A DNA stretch of 64,000 bases from Pandoraea oxalativorans (GTDB lineage Bacteria; Pseudomonadota; Gammaproteobacteria; Burkholderiales; Burkholderiaceae). Where the stretch lies: positions 3,844,001 to 3,908,000 of the forward strand of contig NZ_CP011253.3 of the NCBI RefSeq assembly GCF_000972785.3, read 5' to 3'. This document shows, piece after piece, positions 53,819 through 61,910 of the stretch (positions are counted from its first letter, which is position 1; the number at the start of each line of letters is the position of its first letter). Both the position numbers and the translations under genes were made by a program. The notes under the pieces are model-generated. The model had not been told where the DNA came from and searched no databases. It saw nothing but the letters and a program-made list of their open reading frames with translations.

Positions 53819-55567
53819 ATGCCCATCCCCTCGGTTACCCTCCGGTCGATATCGCCAGCGACGCACTTCGGTTCCGTACGCGACAGTGCCGCTCCGCCGG
53901 GCAGCCTCGCACTGGAAGCACTCCTTCGTGCGCGACGTGAGGCACGTTGTACGTCGCGCGAAGTGTGGGACATATTGATGAGCCCCGCGACGAGCGCAGG
54001 CCGTGAACTCCACGACAGCTGTTCGTTAGCCAGGCCGGACAATCCCAACAGGCTGGTCTTCTCGATGGCCACGCTGTTCTGCACACCGGTGCAGCACCGA
54101 ACCCTGAGCGATCTCGAAAATGCCGGGGTCTTCATCGACCGCTCGCGGCGCGACGATCTCGACCCGGATGACGCAGATCTGCTGCTCAGCGACTTCGGCC
54201 TTCAACTCTGGCTTCGGTACGCAGCGGAGCCATCGGCCTACTCCACAGTGTTCGTCGACGCCCTCATGGCTGACGAATTCCCTGCGCTCCCACCGTCCAC
54301 CGTTGCCAGCGCGTTGCGCGTCCTGATTGCGTGCGGTCGCGACAAGACTAACAACGTCCCGGTCTCCGAGGTCGCGGGAGACGTACACCTGCCGCTGACG
54401 CATTTGTGCGGTCACGTCGCCGTGGAATGGCTGCCGTCGCTACTGGAACTCGGCGCAGACGCCAATCAGGCCACGGCAAACGGCGTGCCGCTCATTGCCA
54501 CGGCGATGGCCGCCGAGGCCGAGCGTCTGTATCTGAACGGGGGCGATCTGCTGGTGGCGCAGGATTCGCTCTTTCGTCTGGCGAAGATGCTCCAGTCGCA
54601 CGGCGCGAGCCTCACGCAACCGGCGCTCACGGGTTCGCCCCCGGTCGTGCTACTGGCGTTCAACGGCTACTGCGCAGCGGCAGACGTTCTGCTCTCGCTA
54701 GGCGCCGCCTGCAACACCGCCGAAGTCGGTCGCGGGGGCAACACACTCATGCATCAGCTCGCCGCCACCACGCGGTTGCGCCCCTACTCGTTCTCCGCTT
54801 TTTTCCTCTTCATCCTCGCACTGCGTTACGGCGGCGACCCCGATCAGGTCAACTTCACCGGCGTCACCCCCGCATCGCTCTTGCCGGAAAGCCTCGTGCA
54901 ATACCTGCGACTCACGCAAAAGATGGTTAAGCAGGCGCGCGAGCACGCCGTGCACATGATCGCCAACCCGGAAACGGTATCGGGCAACGAGACGGTGGAT
55001 CACGTGCCTGCTGCGAGCGCGGCCATGATGCGCGAAGCGAAGCGGCTGTGCGACGCCGGACAAGATCCGCTGCGGGCGCACGAAACCCTTTTTGCGATGG
55101 CCGCGTTGCTCCGGCAACGTGGCATGGATTTGAGCCGACCGCATGCGGACGGCACGCCGCCGGTCATATGGCTGGCGTCGCAGGGTTTTTGCGGTGCGGC
55201 CGAGGTTCTGCTCGCCTTTCATCCCGACTGCAATGCGCCCGTGTACGAAGGTAACTCGATCATGCACTTCCTTGCTGCGACGACACACCATCCGCGCCAC
55301 GCCATCTACGCCGATTACATGCTCAACACGGCGCTGCGCTACGGCGGCGATCCGACCCGGCCCAACAAGGCGGGCAACACGCCGCTCACGGCGCTCTCTG
55401 CCGAGCGGGTCCGCTTCGTGCGCGCAGGCTTCTTCTTCATCGAACAGACGCGCAAACGCGCCGTGCAAATCGTCGAGCGCCGCCGCGCGCCTCGTCTGAG
55501 ACAACACCTGCCCTCACAGCAACCTGCGCCAACCGATCCGTTGCGACATTCCGCCGCAGCCCTATAA
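53819..55567 (+). CDS. Ankyrin-like repeat protein, second of a tandem pair with duplicated module
   Basis: A 582-residue paralogue of the preceding protein. The unique N-terminal domain aligns (VWDILMSPATSAGRELHDSC; LSDLENAGVFIDRSRRDDLDPDDADLLLSDFGLQLWLRYAAEPSAY). The ~130-residue module then occurs twice, at about residues 223-360 and 396-530, each with RL-x3-G-x-D-x-L, a GxxLxxP helix-turn, CxAAxxLL, GNxxMHxLAATT and ALRYGGDP. The tail is basic and Gln/Pro-rich. No signal peptide or membrane segment is seen. Likely a scaffold or protein-protein interaction protein; a secreted effector role is possible but unsupported by any visible secretion signal. It forms an operon with its neighbour. 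Confidence 0.78.
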   Translation: MPIPSVTLRSISPATHFGSVRDSAAPPGSLALEALLRARREARCTSREVWDILMSPATSAGRELHDSCSLARPDNPNRLVFSMATLFCTPVQHRTLSDLENAGVFIDRSRRDDLDPDDADLLLSDFGLQLWLRYAAEPSAYSTVFVDALMADEFPALPPSTVASALRVLIACGRDKTNNVPVSEVAGDVHLPLTHLCGHVAVEWLPSLLELGADANQATANGVPLIATAMAAEAERLYLNGGDLLVAQDSLFRLAKMLQSHGASLTQPALTGSPPVVLLAFNGYCAAADVLLSLGAACNTAEVGRGGNTLMHQLAATTRLRPYSFSAFFLFILALRYGGDPDQVNFTGVTPASLLPESLVQYLRLTQKMVKQAREHAVHMIANPETVSGNETVDHVPAASAAMMREAKRLCDAGQDPLRAHETLFAMAALLRQRGMDLSRPHADGTPPVIWLASQGFCGAAEVLLAFHPDCNAPVYEGNSIMHFLAATTHHPRHAIYADYMLNTALRYGGDPTRPNKAGNTPLTALSAERVRFVRAGFFFIEQTRKRAVQIVERRRAPRLRQHLPSQQPAPTDPLRHSAAAL

Positions 55568-55593
55568 CATGCATTTAATTTGCATCTTATAAT
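55566..55593 (+). promoter_or_regulatory. Distal NsrR-type box with TATAAT
   Basis: A palindrome AACATGCA-N7-TGCATCTT fused to TATAAT (55588-55593). Bases 55569-55592 are identical to 55746-55769. One mismatch from the symmetric NsrR consensus in the left arm. It overlaps the last codons of the second ankyrin-like gene and lies ~195 bp before hmpA. Confidence 0.75.
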
Positions 55594-55679
55594 CACTCCG
55601 CCGGCCCCCTGAAAGTTGTTGTCGCGTTGTTCGAGTTGTCCATGATGTGAGCCCCGGGGACCGGCGACCGAATGCCGTA

Positions 55680-55711
55680 CCGTGGACGCCCAGGAGAGTG
55701 AGCGTCCACGG
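55680..55711. repeat. Perfect hairpin between the two NsrR-type boxes
   Basis: CCGTGGACGC ... GCGTCCACGG with a 12-nt loop. No U-run follows. It would be present only in transcripts started at the distal box. Confidence 0.6.
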
Positions 55712-55742
55712 CGTCGATGAAACACCCACAAGTGCGACCAAA

Positions 55743-55771
55743 AAGATGCATTTAATTTGCATCTTATAAAT
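55743..55771 (+). promoter_or_regulatory. Proximal NsrR box and hmpA promoter
   Basis: AAGATGCA-TTTAATT-TGCATCTT is a perfectly symmetric NsrR-type operator, with TATAAA as -10 running off its right end. AGGAG and the hmpA ATG follow within 20 bp. NsrR is a nitric-oxide-sensing Fe-S repressor that classically controls hmp; nsrR itself is not in the window. Confidence 0.88.
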
Positions 55772-55785
55772 TCAGGAGTCTTGCC

Positions 55786-56988
55786 ATGCTTTCCGCCGCA
55801 TCCCGCCCCTACATCGACGCAAGCGTTCCGGTCTTGCGCGAACACGGTCTTGCGATCACGCGCCATTTCTACGCGAGCATGTTCGACGCGCATCCTGAGC
55901 TGCGCAATCTCTTCAACATGGGCAATCAGGCAAGCGGAGCGCAACAGCAGTCGCTCGCCTCCGCCGTCTTTGCATACGCTGCGAACATCGACAATGCGGC
56001 GGCCCTCGCCCCCGTGCTTGAGCGCATCGTTCACAAACACGTCTCTGTCGGCATTACGCCGGCGCACTACCCGATCGTCGGACGTTATCTGCTCGCTGCC
56101 ATCAAGACCGTGCTGGGCGACGCCGCGACGCCCGAACTCATCGCCGCCTGGGACGAAGCCTACTGGCTGCTCGCCGGAGAATTGATCGCGGCCGAAGCGC
56201 GACTGTCCGAGCAATCGCGTGCACCGCTGGGCGCACTGCGCGAACTGGTCGTGGCCGACGTCGACCGCGAGACCGAACACGTCGTGTCGTACTACCTGCG
56301 CACGCCGGAAGGCGGCTCACCGGGCGCGTTCGCGCCGGGCCAGTACGTGAGCGTCGCCGTCACGCTGCCGGATGGCCTGCAACAGCGTCGCCAATACAGC
56401 CTCTCGGACGCCCCCGAAGCCCCGCACTGGCGCATTACCGTCAAGCGCGAAGAAGCCAATGCGTCGAAGCCCGAAGGGACGGTCTCGAACTGGTTGCACG
56501 CGAACGTCAAGGCGGGCGACCGCATTCTGGTCGGGCCGGCCTACGGCGAGTTCACGCTGCCCCAGAACTCTGCGCGTGCGCTGGTGCTGCTCAGCGCCGG
56601 TGTAGGGATCACGCCGATGATGTCGATGGTCGCTGCGCTGGCCGCCAAGGGATCGCACCGCCAAGTGCTGTTCGCCCACGCCGCGCGCAACGGTTCGCAC
56701 ATAGCGCTGCGCCGTCATCTGGCATTCGCGAAGACGCAGTTGCCGAATCTGCACACCGTCACGTTCCTTGAAGCGCCGTTGAGCACGGACCGCGAAGGCG
56801 TCGATTACACGCATGCCGGACGCATGGACCTCTCGCGTCTCTCGTTGCCTGCCGATGCCGACTATCTGATGTGCGGCCCGTCCGCATTCATGCAGACACA
56901 GTGGCGTGCCCTGCGCGACGCCGGTGTGTCCGCAGGACGCATGCGCCGCGAAGTCTTCGGGCCGGACGCGCTCGATCACTTGCTGTAA
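55786..56988 (+). CDS. hmp: Flavohemoprotein (nitric oxide dioxygenase)
   Basis: A 400-residue NO dioxygenase that turns NO and O2 into nitrate using NAD(P)H. The N-terminal globin has Tyr29 (ITRHFYASMF), Gln53 and the proximal haem His85 (RIVHKHVSVGI), all at E. coli Hmp positions. The FAD domain has GQYVSVAVTLPDGLQQRRQYSLSDAP and the NAD domain has LVLLSAGVGITPMMSMVAAL and DADYLMCGPSAFMQTQWRAL. AGGAG precedes the ATG. Transcription is predicted from the adjacent NsrR-type box, with a second copy further upstream. Confidence 0.97.
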   Translation: MLSAASRPYIDASVPVLREHGLAITRHFYASMFDAHPELRNLFNMGNQASGAQQQSLASAVFAYAANIDNAAALAPVLERIVHKHVSVGITPAHYPIVGRYLLAAIKTVLGDAATPELIAAWDEAYWLLAGELIAAEARLSEQSRAPLGALRELVVADVDRETEHVVSYYLRTPEGGSPGAFAPGQYVSVAVTLPDGLQQRRQYSLSDAPEAPHWRITVKREEANASKPEGTVSNWLHANVKAGDRILVGPAYGEFTLPQNSARALVLLSAGVGITPMMSMVAALAAKGSHRQVLFAHAARNGSHIALRRHLAFAKTQLPNLHTVTFLEAPLSTDREGVDYTHAGRMDLSRLSLPADADYLMCGPSAFMQTQWRALRDAGVSAGRMRREVFGPDALDHLL

Positions 56989-57020
56989 TCCTTCGCAGAC
57001 ATGCGTCGCACCCGCAACGC

Positions 57021-57047
57021 AAAAGGCTCCCGGAGGGAGCCTTTGTG
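57021..57047. terminator. Bidirectional terminator between hmpA and the phosphodiesterase gene
   Basis: AAAGGCTCCC-GGA-GGGAGCCTTT, a perfect 10-bp stem between convergent genes, with A-run on the left and TTT on the right. Confidence 0.85.
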
Positions 57048-57094
57048 CTGGATGACCTGTCGACGCGACATCGCTGCCGGCCGTCGTACCCTGC

Positions 57095-57952
57095 TCAGTC
57101 GATCAACTTACCCGCAGCGTCATAGAACGGGTGTGAGCCGCCCGCGTCGTCCACGAACGCGAGATGCGAGACGAGGCCCGTCTGCGGCGTGAATCGATGC
57201 AATTGGAACGACGGCGGATCCAGCACCCACGCCGACGGTCCCCCCTCGCGCAGATCGAGCGCGACCTGATGTGCAGGCGACGGACACACGCTCGCTACGG
57301 TGCCCGCAAAGCGCGTGTGAATCGGACGATGTACGTGACCGCAAATCACACGCTCCACATTATCGAATCGGCGCACGATAGCGGCCAGCTTCGCCGCATC
57401 GGCAACGTCGAGCGCCTGAATGTCCATATGCTCGATGCCGCACGCGAACGGCGGATGGTGCATAGCGACGACCGTCGGCGTTTGCGTATCGCTGGCAAGC
57501 GTCGCGTCGAGCCATTGCAGACGCTCGTCGCACAACTTCCCACCGCCGTTGGGCGGATCCTGCGTATCGAGCGCAACGAGTCGCAGCGGCCCGAACATCG
57601 CCGTGTATTGCACGAAGTCGCCCGGCTTGCCGAGATACGTGTGCTCGGGGAACACTTCGCGCAGCGCGTCGCGTCCGTCGTGATTACCGATGACGAGGTA
57701 GTACGGGATCTCCAGCGGCGTGAGCAAACGACGCAGATGTTCGTATTCCTCACGTGCACCGAAGTCGACGAGATCGCCCGTCAGCACGACAAAGTCGGGA
57801 CGCGGCGTAAGCGTATTGAGACGTGCCACGCAACGCTCGAGATAAGCGGCGGTATCGACGCGGCGATAGGCCAGCTTGCCGGGGCGTTTAATGTGAAGGT
57901 CGCTGATTTGGGCGAACAGCATGAGCGGTTTATCCGTGAAGCGAGAAGACAT
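57095..57952 (-). CDS. Class III cyclic-nucleotide/glycerophospho-phosphodiesterase (CpdA/GpdQ-like)
   Basis: A 285-residue dinuclear metallophosphoesterase. Metal motifs in order: FAQISDLHI (D-x-H), VVLTGDLVDFG (GD), LVIGNHDGR (GNHD), VAMHHPPFACG (H) and VICGHVHRPIHTRFAG (GHVH). The set matches the CpdA/GpdQ group that cleaves cAMP or glycerophosphodiesters. The start is ATG 57952, inside the 3' end of the ABC ATPase gene (23-bp overlap); ATG 57922 (MLFAQISD) is an alternative. Last gene of the importer operon, which points to a transported phosphodiester or phosphonate; inference. Confidence 0.88.
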   Translation of the reverse strand: MSSRFTDKPLMLFAQISDLHIKRPGKLAYRRVDTAAYLERCVARLNTLTPRPDFVVLTGDLVDFGAREEYEHLRRLLTPLEIPYYLVIGNHDGRDALREVFPEHTYLGKPGDFVQYTAMFGPLRLVALDTQDPPNGGGKLCDERLQWLDATLASDTQTPTVVAMHHPPFACGIEHMDIQALDVADAAKLAAIVRRFDNVERVICGHVHRPIHTRFAGTVASVCPSPAHQVALDLREGGPSAWVLDPPSFQLHRFTPQTGLVSHLAFVDDAGGSHPFYDAAGKLID

Positions 57953-58979
57953 GGGCGGCGGGCAGCGACAGGCCCACCTTATCGCCGACGCGGCACTCGC
58001 GACGGCTGGAAACTTCGACGAGCACCGCACCGGCCGTGGACACGCCACTGAGCGTCAGACGCGTGCGGTCGCCGAGGAACTGCACCTCTTCGATCTGACC
58101 GGTCAACGGGGCGTCGCCAGCGGGCACGACGATGGCGTCCTCGGGGCGGAAGTACAACTCCTGCACATCGGCGCGCACGTTCGGGCATTCGACGCGACCG
58201 CCTTCCAGATGGAAGTGCCCATCACGCCACACCCCGGCCAGACGATTGAGCGTGCCGACGAAGTTCGCCACATGACGCGACGCCGGTTGGTAGTAGATGT
58301 CGCGCGGCGCACCGATCTGTTCGATACGGCCCGCGCTCATCACCACGATGCGGTCGCCGAGCGCCATCGCTTCGTCCTGATCGTGGGTGACGTACACCGT
58401 CGTCACCCCCAGCCCGCGCAGCAGACGGTCCATGTCCGCACGCACCGTCTCGCGAAGCTTCGCGTCGAGGGCCGTGAGCGGTTCGTCGAGCAACAGCACA
58501 CGCGGTTCCGGCGCAAGCGCACGCGCCAGTGCAACGCGCTGCTTCTGACCGCCGGAGAGCTGTGCGATCGCGCGGTCTGCGTAGGGCGTGAGATGCACCA
58601 GATCGAGCAACTCGTCCACACGCTTGTCGATCTGTGCCGAGGGCAGACCGCGCAACTTGAGGCCGTACGCCACATTGCCGCGTACGGTGAAGTTCGGGAA
58701 CAGGGCGTAATTCTGAAAGACCATGCCGACGCGACGCTTCTCGATGGGCAGGCGCGTGACGTCTTCGTCGCCGAAGCGAACGCGTCCGCCAGCGTCGGGC
58801 CGCTCGAGCCCGGCGATCATGCGCAGGGTCGTGGTCTTGCCGCATCCCGACGGGCCGAGCAGTACCAGCGTCTCGCCTGCACCGATGGTCAGATCGAGCG
58901 GCTGCAGGACGGTGTTGCCGTGAAATGTCTTGGCACAGCGTTCGAGATGAATGGGGATGGAAGTCAGTTTCATCGTCAT
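57930..58979 (-). CDS. ABC transporter ATPase (2-aminoethylphosphonate/iron/polyamine type)
   Basis: A 349-residue ATPase. Walker A GPSGCGKTTT, Q-loop MVFQNYALFPNFTV, signature LSGGQKQRVALARAL, Walker B LLLDEPLTALD and switch His VTHDQDEAMALGD are intact. The C-terminal ~100 residues form a TOBE-type domain (ECPNVRADVQELYFRPEDAIV). The closest groups by layout are PhnT, PotA and FbpC. It energises the two permeases encoded just upstream (8-bp gap). The 3' end overlaps the phosphodiesterase gene. Confidence 0.93.
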   Translation of the reverse strand: MTMKLTSIPIHLERCAKTFHGNTVLQPLDLTIGAGETLVLLGPSGCGKTTTLRMIAGLERPDAGGRVRFGDEDVTRLPIEKRRVGMVFQNYALFPNFTVRGNVAYGLKLRGLPSAQIDKRVDELLDLVHLTPYADRAIAQLSGGQKQRVALARALAPEPRVLLLDEPLTALDAKLRETVRADMDRLLRGLGVTTVYVTHDQDEAMALGDRIVVMSAGRIEQIGAPRDIYYQPASRHVANFVGTLNRLAGVWRDGHFHLEGGRVECPNVRADVQELYFRPEDAIVVPAGDAPLTGQIEEVQFLGDRTRLTLSGVSTAGAVLVEVSSRRECRVGDKVGLSLPAAHVFSLHG

Positions 58980-58987
58980 ATCCGTAA

Positions 58988-59791
58988 TCAGGTGCGACCG
59001 CGCGAATTGCGGACCTTTGCCCGTTGGGCCGTCATCTGCATGACGATGAGCAGCGGCACGATCAGCACGAAGAACACCGCCGTGTACGCGCTGCCGATCT
59101 CAAGACGCAGCGACGCGTAGGCATCGGTCAGCCCCACCGGGAGCGTCTTGGTGTCGGGCGTGTGCAGCATCCACGTGAGGTTGAATTCGCCGAGCGAGAG
59201 CGTCACGACGATCAGCGCCGCCGCCACGATTTCGCCGCGAATGTTGGGCAACACCACCGTCATGAAACGCCGCAGGAAGCTCGCGCCGAGACTGGCCGCG
59301 CCCTCTTCCATCATCTTGATGCGCGAGTCGGCGCAGGCCGCCGCCACCGCACGCACCATGAACGGCAGCGTGAAGATCACGTGCCCCACGACGATGAACG
59401 CCAGACTCTCGCGAAAGCCGCGCATGCCGCCATACACGCTGATGAGGGCGAGCGCACTCGCCAGTCCCGGCAGCGCGATGGGCAGCGTCAGCAGTTCCTC
59501 GATCCAGCGCGCGAAACGGCTTTGCCAGCGGGCGAGCACATAACCGGCAGGCACGCCCAGCAGCGCGACCAGCACGAGCGTGGCGGCGCCGACGTACAGC
59601 GAATTCAGAATCGCGTCGTGATAGTCCTGCCAGACCTGAATCACCCACTTGAACGTGAGGCCAGCCGACGGACCACGGAAATAGTTCACCGACAGCCCGG
59701 CGAGAATCGACATCCCCACCGGAATCAGCAAGAACGCGCACATCAGCAGCGTGAGCAGCAGTTGCAGCGTGAAAAGGGTTTTCTTGAGCAT
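58988..59791 (-). CDS. ABC transporter permease (PhnV/PotC-like)
   Basis: A 267-residue permease with about six transmembrane helices: LQLLLTLLMCAFLLIPVGMSILAGL, the long loop, and the EAA motif MMEEGAASLGASFLRRFMTVVLPNIRGEI. GGAGG lies 8 nt before ATG 59791 (MLKKTLFTLQ); the open frame extends to 59857 without support. It starts 5 bp after the stop of the other permease gene, and both should pair as a heterodimer. Confidence 0.9.
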   Translation of the reverse strand: MLKKTLFTLQLLLTLLMCAFLLIPVGMSILAGLSVNYFRGPSAGLTFKWVIQVWQDYHDAILNSLYVGAATLVLVALLGVPAGYVLARWQSRFARWIEELLTLPIALPGLASALALISVYGGMRGFRESLAFIVVGHVIFTLPFMVRAVAAACADSRIKMMEEGAASLGASFLRRFMTVVLPNIRGEIVAAALIVVTLSLGEFNLTWMLHTPDTKTLPVGLTDAYASLRLEIGSAYTAVFFVLIVPLLIVMQMTAQRAKVRNSRGRT

Positions 59792-59796
59792 GCGGA

Positions 59797-60621
59797 TCAA
59801 CCTCCGGCGGCGACAGCCTGCCCAGTGAAATTGCGGGCGAGCATCAGCACGGCCCACGTGACGATGCCGAGAATCACCGAGAGCGCCGCCGCCGTCGCCA
59901 CGTTGGCGTTAAGCGTGAACTCGGTGTAAATGGTCATCGGCAGCACGTCGATGTCGGTGGCGAGCGTAAAGGCCGTGCCGAACGCGCCGACCGAGGTCGC
60001 GAAGCACATCGCGCCCGAAGCGATCAGCGCGGGCGCGAGCGCGGGCAGCGTTACGTCGCGGGCAATCGCGAAGGGCCCTGCACCGAGTGACGACGCCGCT
60101 TCCGTGAGTGAATGATCGAGCGATTCCGCAGCGGCCATCACGGCCAGAATCACACGCGGAATCGAGAAGTACAGGTAACCGAGAAACAGGCCGGTGAGCG
60201 AGTACGCGAACACGACCTTATGGCCGATGAGTTTCGACGTCAGATCGCCGATCAGGCCCTGACGTCCCGCGAGCATGATGACCATGAAGCCGACCACCAC
60301 GCCGGGGAACGCCAGCGGCAGGGTCAACATCGACACGAGTGCCGATTTGCCCGGAAAGTCATGACGGGTGAGGAAGAGGCCCGCCACAAGCGACAACGCC
60401 AGAGTAGCCAGTGTGACAAGGGCCGACAGCACCACGGTTTGCCACAGGCTATCGAGATAACGCGCATTGGTGAGAATGGCGCGATAGGTCTCGAACGCGT
60501 GACCGTCGCCGCTGACCTGCACAAGTGCGGCCATCGGCAAAAGCCAGAACGCCAGAAAGACCGCCAGTGCCGGTAGCAGAAGTGCCACGCGCCAGCCGCG
60601 CGGCAGAGTCAGGTCACGCAT
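59797..60621 (-). CDS. ABC transporter permease (PhnU/PotB-like)
   Basis: A 274-residue permease: MRDLTLPRGWRVALLLPALAVFLAFWLLPMAALVQV, then six helices and the EAA-type loop LDHSLTEAASSLGAGPFAIARDVTLPALAPALIASG. Typical of the first permease of phosphonate/iron/polyamine importers. It follows the binding-protein gene by 56 bp and precedes the second permease by 5 bp. Confidence 0.9.
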   Translation of the reverse strand: MRDLTLPRGWRVALLLPALAVFLAFWLLPMAALVQVSGDGHAFETYRAILTNARYLDSLWQTVVLSALVTLATLALSLVAGLFLTRHDFPGKSALVSMLTLPLAFPGVVVGFMVIMLAGRQGLIGDLTSKLIGHKVVFAYSLTGLFLGYLYFSIPRVILAVMAAAESLDHSLTEAASSLGAGPFAIARDVTLPALAPALIASGAMCFATSVGAFGTAFTLATDIDVLPMTIYTEFTLNANVATAAALSVILGIVTWAVLMLARNFTGQAVAAGG

Positions 60622-60677
60622 CGCTTGCTTTGCTCCTCTTCCTCGTTGGACATTACCGTGCGCTCAGTCGCGAGGAC

Positions 60678-61691
60678 TTAGCGCACGTTCTTCAGATACT
60701 GCTGACCGAACGCGTCCTGCTGTGCGGAGAGCTTTTGCAGATCGACCGGCTTCACACGGGCGTAGTCGCTCGCGGGCAGGAACTTCGCGGCAACGTCGGC
60801 CGGCATGGTGCTGGCGCGAACCGGCCGCAGGAACGCTTGCGCCCAGTGGGCCTGCCCCTTGTCCGACAGCGTGTAGTCGATCACCTTCTTGCCGTTGTCG
60901 GCATGCGGCGCGTTCTTCACGAGCGCGATCACGTAGGGCAGCGACACCGAGCCTTCCATCGGAATCACGAACTGCACGTTGGCGCGGTCCTTGTAGATGG
61001 CGCGGTAGGCGTTGAAGTCGAAGTCGATCAGGATGGGGATCTCACCCGAGAGCACACGGGCGTACGCCGTTTGCTTCGGCACGATCGGCGCGTTGGCCTT
61101 GAGCTTCTGGAAGAAGCCGATCGCCGGGCCGAAGTTGTCCATCGAGCCGCCGAGCGCCTGGTTGGCGGCAATCGCGGCCGCGTAGCCTGCGAAGGCGCTG
61201 CTCGGGTCCAGATAACCCACCATGCCCTTGTATTCCGGCTTGAGCAGGTCGGCCCACGAGCGCGGCACCGGCTTGCCTTCCAGGGCGTCGCGGTTCACGA
61301 AGAAGCCGACCGTGCCCGAGTGGATCGTCGTCCACATGCCGTTCGGATCCTTCAGGTTGGCCGGTACCTGATCCCAGTTTGCAGGCTTGTACGGCGCGAG
61401 CAGCCCCTTCTTCGCCGCTTCGATCGCCGAGGTGATGCCTAGATAGACGATGTCGGCGACCGGGGCCTTTTGTTCGGCGATCAGTTGAGCGACCGCTTGT
61501 CCCGAGTTCTTGTTGTCCAGCGGCACGCGAATGCCGGTGTCCTGCGCAATCGACTTGACCTGACCGGCCCAGTCCGCCCATTCCGGCGGGCAGTTGTAGC
61601 AGATCGCCGTCTGCTGGGCATGCGCGGCGCCAGCGCCGAGCAAGGTGAACAACGCCAGCGTGCGAGCGGCGCGGGTGATCCAAAGCTTCAT
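60678..61691 (-). CDS. ABC transporter periplasmic substrate-binding protein
   Basis: A 337-residue secreted binding protein. Signal peptide MKLWITRAARTLALFTLLGAGAAHA with an AHA cleavage site, then QQTAICYNCPPEWADWAGQVKSIAQDTGI and the type 2 fold (ADIVYLGITSAIEAAKKGLL; GTVGFFVNRDAL; YLDPSSAFAGYAAAIAANQAL; IPILIDFDFNAYRAIYKDR). It resembles binding proteins of the 2-aminoethylphosphonate/Fe(III)/polyamine cluster; ligand residues cannot be decided by eye. First structural gene of the importer operon. Its ~215 bp leader contains two hairpins. Confidence 0.88.
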   Translation of the reverse strand: MKLWITRAARTLALFTLLGAGAAHAQQTAICYNCPPEWADWAGQVKSIAQDTGIRVPLDNKNSGQAVAQLIAEQKAPVADIVYLGITSAIEAAKKGLLAPYKPANWDQVPANLKDPNGMWTTIHSGTVGFFVNRDALEGKPVPRSWADLLKPEYKGMVGYLDPSSAFAGYAAAIAANQALGGSMDNFGPAIGFFQKLKANAPIVPKQTAYARVLSGEIPILIDFDFNAYRAIYKDRANVQFVIPMEGSVSLPYVIALVKNAPHADNGKKVIDYTLSDKGQAHWAQAFLRPVRASTMPADVAAKFLPASDYARVKPVDLQKLSAQQDAFGQQYLKNVR

Positions 61692-61718
61692 TTCTGGGCT
61701 CCTGAAAGTCTGAGCGTT

Positions 61719-61780
61719 GGCGGCACGCGTGTGCCGCCGCAGGTTACGTTTCTACCGTGTGGTACCGGCCTTTCGGCCGG
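61719..61780. repeat. Two hairpins in the leader of the binding-protein gene
   Basis: GGCGGCAC-GCGT-GTGCCGCC (61719-61738) and CCGGCC-TTTC-GGCCGG (61765-61780). They lie between the LacI gene and the binding-protein gene, on the strand leading to the latter, and no U-run follows. They may stabilise or process the mRNA of the abundant binding protein. Confidence 0.55.
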
Positions 61781-61910
61781 ATGCCTGATTGCCTCGGCCA
61801 GCGCCGCACTCTCTTGATGGAGTCGGTCGTCGACCACTTTCTTGCTTGCTAATACTGGGGTCCTGCGTACTGCGGTGCTGCGATTGCTTCGAAAGCGGTG
61901 ATGCGCGTCG

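Noticed and set aside
55562..55762. 66-codon minus-strand open frame between the NsrR-type boxes
   Set aside because: Both its ends are the repeated operator sequence, it has no ribosome site and no family resemblance; the region is better read as regulatory.
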